Shown here: piece after piece, positions 60,846 to 64,000 of the stretch
Layout: every line of letters begins with the position of its first letter
Numbering within the stretch: position 1 is the stretch's first letter
Assembly (NCBI RefSeq): GCF_900156025.1
Contig: NZ_FTMO01000009.1
Span: 61,960-125,959 of the forward strand
DNA length: 64,000 nucleotides
Direction: 5' to 3'
Source: Allobosea sp. TND4EK4
GTDB lineage: Bacteria; Pseudomonadota; Alphaproteobacteria; Rhizobiales; Beijerinckiaceae
Position numbers and translations under genes: made by a program
The notes under the pieces: generated by a model
Databases searched by the model: none
What the model saw: the letters and a program-made list of their open reading frames with translations, nothing else
What the model was told of the DNA's origin: nothing

Positions 60846-60909
60846 TAGCCGACGAGCAGCATCCGGATCATCAGCTCCGGGTCGATCGAAATCCGCCCGG
60901 ATTTGCCCA
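60846..60909 (-). mobile_element. IS1182/IS5-type transposase fragment
   Basis: The minus strand encodes GRISIDPELMIRMLLVGY, the well-known N-terminal block of IS1182-type transposases. Only about 20 codons remain, directly adjoining the LysR fragment on one side and the small gene at 60958 on the other. Confidence 0.65.
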
Positions 60910-60957
60910 CGGATGTCCAGCGATATGGGCGGCTCGCCGCCAATCCGAAGCTGATGC

Positions 60958-61362
60958 TCAAGATGTTACAGACCCCGCGCGCTCCGATAGCAGTTTGCCG
61001 GCGATCTCCATAGCCTCGTCACGAGACGAGGCCAGTTTCATCGGATAGCCCCAGAATTTGGCAAAGGCCGCACCGAAAGGCTTGAATGCCAGACGCTTGG
61101 CGGGGCTCGGCTCGATCACGATCATCGCCAGCACGAGCGTCCGAAGTTCGGCTTTGTGCTTCTTCATCCACAGCGAGGTGCGTTTCTTTTCTTCCTGGCT
61201 GTGCTCGTGATCTTCGCTTGGAGCGGAATCGGTCAAGACCACGAAGGGCGCGCCGCGCTTCAGATTGGCCTCCAAAGCCTCGAAGTCTTCATTGTGGTCA
61301 TGATCGGGACCATGGTCATAACTCATCCAGACGAGCGGGAAGTTCTTGCTGTCCAAAGGCAT
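60958..61362 (-). CDS. Small protein of unknown function
   Basis: Protein of 134 residues that I do not recognise. No signal peptide or membrane segment. The N-terminal half is acidic and histidine-rich (MSYDHGPDHDHNEDFEALEA), followed by APFVVLTDSAPSEDHEHSQE, a basic SLWMKKHKAELR helix and a C-terminal helix rich in alanine and lysine. The layout (strand, helix, VVLTDS, helix) is faintly like SpoIIAA/STAS-type domains, but that is weak. It lies 29 bases behind the membrane-protein gene on the same strand. Confidence 0.6.
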   Translation of the reverse strand: MPLDSKNFPLVWMSYDHGPDHDHNEDFEALEANLKRGAPFVVLTDSAPSEDHEHSQEEKKRTSLWMKKHKAELRTLVLAMIVIEPSPAKRLAFKPFGAAFAKFWGYPMKLASSRDEAMEIAGKLLSERAGSVTS

Positions 61363-61391
61363 CTGTCGTCTCCTTGCCGAAGCGGATCGTT

Positions 61392-61790
61392 TCAGTTCGA
61401 GCGAAGATGCCGCCATGACATGATCAGCGCGACCGTGCCTGGAAGCGTGACTGCCAGCAGTTCCAAGGCAACGAGATGGCTGCCGTCGCGCAACCCGTCC
61501 GAGACGCCGCCGAGCGTGCTCATCAAGACGAGAAGACCGCCGCAGACGAGCATGGTCCAGTCGGTCGCGCGCCTTCCGGCAAGCGCCAGCAACGAGGGGA
61601 CGACCCAGGCGCCGTAGAAGATCGATACGCCCAACAGCGCGACGGGACCGAACGTGACGGCCTGCATCGTTCCGCCGCTCCTGACGTAATCGTTCAGGTA
61701 GGAAAAGCACTGGATCGTGACGAAGATCGCGGCACCGACCGCTGGCACGAGCCAAGCGAACGCCAGCCTCACGGGCTTGTTCTCAATCAT
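61392..61790 (-). CDS. Small integral membrane protein of unknown function
   Basis: Protein of 132 residues with four predicted hydrophobic helices, roughly at 8-28, 45-67, 76-93 and 105-124, and short polar links. It starts MIENKPVRLAFAWLVP at ATG 61790; the longer frame adds a polar stretch without support. No family is recognised. It forms a small unit with the gene at 60958-61362 and diverges from the AraC regulator. Confidence 0.65.
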   Translation of the reverse strand: MIENKPVRLAFAWLVPAVGAAIFVTIQCFSYLNDYVRSGGTMQAVTFGPVALLGVSIFYGAWVVPSLLALAGRRATDWTMLVCGGLLVLMSTLGGVSDGLRDGSHLVALELLAVTLPGTVALIMSWRHLRSN

Positions 61791-61975
61791 GTTGCCACTC
61801 TCCTGTCCGCATGTACGCGCTCGGCCGTCGAGCATTGCCTATCGAGGGGATGCGATCGGCGGCCGCTACAAGCCCTTTTGCTTGACCGTCATAGGCCCGC
61901 CAAGATATGGCGTCATTGCGCAATCTGGTCATCATATGTTTTAAAACGGCCGAGCTGGGACGCGCCTAGGCCGTC

Positions 61976-62797
61976 ATGTATCTGGATGTCCGCAACGATT
62001 GGCTTGCCTATGTGGACGAGCTTCCTCGCGCGCTCGTGGCGGCGAACACAGTCGCCAGTCTCGAGGCCCTGGAGCAATCGCCGCGACACCGGCATCGCAA
62101 GGCGCAACTGCTTTTCACCGTCCGTGGCGTCATCAACTGCGAGGTCGAAGACGCTGTCTGGATCGTGCCGCCGCGATGCGCGGTGTGGATCCCCGCCGGG
62201 CTGCCTCATATCGTTTTCGGATCGGGCGAGGTGGAGTGCATCTCCCTCTTCATCGAACCTCCACAAACTCCCCAGCTGCCGAAGGACTGCTGCACGATTA
62301 CAGTGTCGAGTTTTTTCCGCCACCTGTTGATGCGGGCCAACGAATTTCCGGAATACTATGACGTCGACGGGCCGGACGGCCGTATCGTTGCCGTCATCTT
62401 CGATGAGCTGGCCGCGGCTCCCGTGGAAGATCTCCGCCTCCCGGTCCCCGGCGATCCGCGTCTGAAGAAGCTCACGGATCTGTTGATTGCAGCGCCCGCG
62501 GATCATGCGACCGTCGCGGAGTGGGCGTCCCGCATTGCGCTCAGCGAGCGCAGCCTCAGCCGCATGCTCACCGAGGAAGTCGGCATGAGCTTCGGCCAAT
62601 GGCGCCGGCAGCTGCATATCGTTCTCGCTTTGCGGCATTTGAGCACCGGAAAGACCGTCCAAGCCGTGGCGATGGACCTCGGCTATGAAAGCGCGAGCAG
62701 TTTCGTGACCATGTTTCGCAAAATGGTCGGCAAGCCACCGAGCCGCTATCTGCTTGAGCGACTTCGCTCCGCATCTCACGATCATGCCGAGCGATAG
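61976..62797 (+). CDS. AraC-family transcriptional regulator
   Basis: Regulator of 273 residues. An N-terminal cupin-like sensor (about 1-110, with PPRCAVWIPAGLPHIVFG) is followed by a double helix-turn-helix: ASRIALSERSLSRMLTEEVGMSF and AVAMDLGYESASSFVTMFRKMVG. It diverges from the two small genes and converges with the TonB-receptor gene; either could be its target. Cupin-type AraC proteins of this length often act as repressors of drug or small-molecule responses, but no ligand is evident. Confidence 0.9.
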   Translation: MYLDVRNDWLAYVDELPRALVAANTVASLEALEQSPRHRHRKAQLLFTVRGVINCEVEDAVWIVPPRCAVWIPAGLPHIVFGSGEVECISLFIEPPQTPQLPKDCCTITVSSFFRHLLMRANEFPEYYDVDGPDGRIVAVIFDELAAAPVEDLRLPVPGDPRLKKLTDLLIAAPADHATVAEWASRIALSERSLSRMLTEEVGMSFGQWRRQLHIVLALRHLSTGKTVQAVAMDLGYESASSFVTMFRKMVGKPPSRYLLERLRSASHDHAER

Positions 62798-62878
62798 GGC
62801 CGCCGGCTTTCATCCGAGGCCGCCGCGTGGGCGGGAGGCTTGGCAAAGCAGCCGTCCCGCCACGCGACGCGTCCAACG

Positions 62879-63905
62879 TCAAAAGCTCTTGGTGAGCCCC
62901 ACCCCGGCGATGCGGCCTGGTCCGGCCGCAACGGTTTGCACGCCTAGAAAAAGCGCACCGGCCGTCTCGGCGCGCTGGTTGAGGAGATTGCGCCCGAAAG
63001 CATAGATCTCCAGGTCGTTTGCATCGTTCTTCCACCCGATCCGGGCGTCCACAATGCGGTAGGGCTTCAGATCGAACGAATTGTCGACATCCGCGGGACG
63101 GCTCCCGGTGAATTGATACTTTACCCCGAAGGACAACGAGCCCGGCAGGTTTACGACGCGGGCTGCGGTCTCGTATTGCAGCCCTGTCGTGACGGTCCAT
63201 CTCGGCGTGTTGGGGACGCCGTTCCCCGCGACCGTGTTGATGTTGGCCCCATTGGATCCCAGCTCGCTGTAAGTGTAGCCGAGACCTCCGGTCAGGGTGA
63301 GCCCGTCCGTGACGCGCATGCGGCCCTGAAGCTCGAAGCCACTGGTCTTGTAATCCTGATAGGTCGTGCCGAACGTCCCCAGCGCGGGATCGAGGTACGT
63401 CATGACGCCATTCTTTATGTCGATATGGAAGACGCTGGCATCGACATCGAGGCGGTTGTCGAAGAGGCTCGCCTTTATGCCGGCCTCGTACGTCCAGCCG
63501 GTCGCCGCCGGGTATGGATCGGGCACGACGCCGTTCGCCGGGTAACCGAACAAGGGATACACACGCGTTGCGTGTCCGCGCGCCAGCGAGACATAGGTCC
63601 GGATCTGATCCGACCACTTGTAGGACAGCGCCATTCGCCCCGTCGGATAAGTCTGCGAGGTCGAGTCCGAGCCTGTCAGGCCGGCAACGCCGAGCGAATT
63701 CCCGCGCTTGAGTTCGATGTTGTCGTGGTTCAGCCGGCCGCCGATCGAAAACTCCCATCGCTCTGCGAACGGGATGGACATATCCCCGAACAGGCCGAGA
63801 TTGGTGCTGTTGAGATCGGTGTTCATCGTAAGGGTGTCGAAGTAAGGCGCAGGCGCACATTGCATGCCGAGGCAGGCACGGCGCCCTTCCGTGCGCGTGA
63901 CGCTG
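62879..63905 (-). pseudogene. TonB-dependent receptor, 5' part lost
   Basis: The C-terminal half (about 340 residues) of an outer-membrane TonB-dependent receptor. Typical barrel segments are seen: SIGGRLNHDN, GWTYEAGIKASLFDNRLDVDASVFH, GFELQGRMRVTDGLTLTGGLGYTYS, DARIGWK, and the end VGLTKSF with terminal phenylalanine. The frame continues upstream of the first ATG through RRACLGMQCAPAP, a natural part of such receptors, and then meets IS-like DNA at about 63906. Plug domain and signal peptide are absent from the window, so the gene is most likely disrupted. Siderophore or other metal-chelate uptake is the family role. Confidence 0.8.
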
Positions 63906-64000
63906 TGACCTGAGCCCCGACTTTCCTCCGGTTATGGGGAGAGTCCTAGGGTTGATTTAGGGCCTATGCGGCCCTGGTTTCCAGATGGATTTGTGCGGCG
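63906..64000 (-). mobile_element. End of an IS3-family-like insertion sequence (continues beyond window)
   Basis: The plus strand reads TGACCTGAGCCCCGAC from 63906, a TGA-start end like those of IS3-family elements. About 58 bases inside, on the minus strand, a reading frame ends AAQIHLETRAA followed by TAG (63964-63966), which resembles the C-terminus of an IS3-type transposase. The rest of the element lies outside. Confidence 0.55.

Noticed and set aside
1..64000. CRISPR arrays, rRNA genes, intact tRNA genes, prophage structural genes
   Set aside because: Looked for regular spaced repeats, rRNA/tRNA signatures and phage proteins while reading; none were seen.

Overview
The window is GC-rich, densely coded DNA from an alphaproteobacterium. 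Extended intergenic palindromes that open with GTCATCCCGG or CTGTCATTCC, the abundance of Liv-type and Dpp-type ABC transporters with GntR/FCD regulators, and the catabolic gene content fit the Hyphomicrobiales, possibly something close to Bosea. The genus is an inference and no marker gene (rRNA, tRNA, ribosomal protein) is present to fix it.

Left part (1-29.8 kb) is transport and hydrolysis. It opens with the end of a branched-chain amino-acid type ABC operon (LivH and its binding protein, minus strand) and a large classical autotransporter that faces a two-winged-helix regulator across an 18-bp palindrome. Next comes a plus-strand peptide/opine-type uptake cluster: an Ntn-type C45 acyltransferase/amidase, two closely similar SBP_bac_5 binding proteins, an alpha/beta hydrolase, two Dpp-type permeases and a fused double ATPase, with two GntR regulators on the opposite strand. 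The Hsp90 chaperone gene htpG separates it from a second, minus-strand Dpp cluster (binding protein, two permeases, two amidohydrolases, two ATPases) with a divergent GntR gene and a flavin-reductase-like gene.

The junction at 29.8-32.7 kb is a scar of mobile DNA: a stretch resembling the 3' end of tRNA-Gln, a decayed IS3-family element and a tyrosine recombinase gene whose 5' end looks frameshifted. To its right lies a 27-kb catabolic region (32.8-60.1 kb). It carries a Baeyer-Villiger monooxygenase, an HSL-type esterase, a zinc alcohol dehydrogenase and an SDR; a split AtuA-like pair with a Bug-type binding protein; a complete LivFGHM transporter with binding protein; HyuA/HyuB; a class III CoA transferase; and a plus-strand operon whose first three genes have the family make-up of the itaconate-degrading RipB/RipC/RipA set (MaoC hydratase, CitE-like lyase, Cat1-type CoA transferase), followed by a BKACE enzyme, an MDR reductase and an acyl-CoA dehydrogenase. 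Four intergenic regions here carry TGGTC-containing candidate operators, and one FCD-type GntR gene (41.3-42.0 kb) is the only regulator in the region, so a single regulon is plausible. A reasonable reading is uptake of an organic acid or cyclic/branched ketone, oxidation to ester or lactone, hydrolysis, CoA activation and cleavage. The substrate is not shown by the sequence.

The right end (60.1-64 kb) is another graveyard: fragments of IS110-type and IS1182-type transposases, a frameshifted LysR fragment, two small unknown genes, an AraC regulator, and a TonB-dependent receptor whose 5' part is cut off by what looks like the end of an IS3-family element running out of the window. No rRNA, intact tRNA or CRISPR array was seen.
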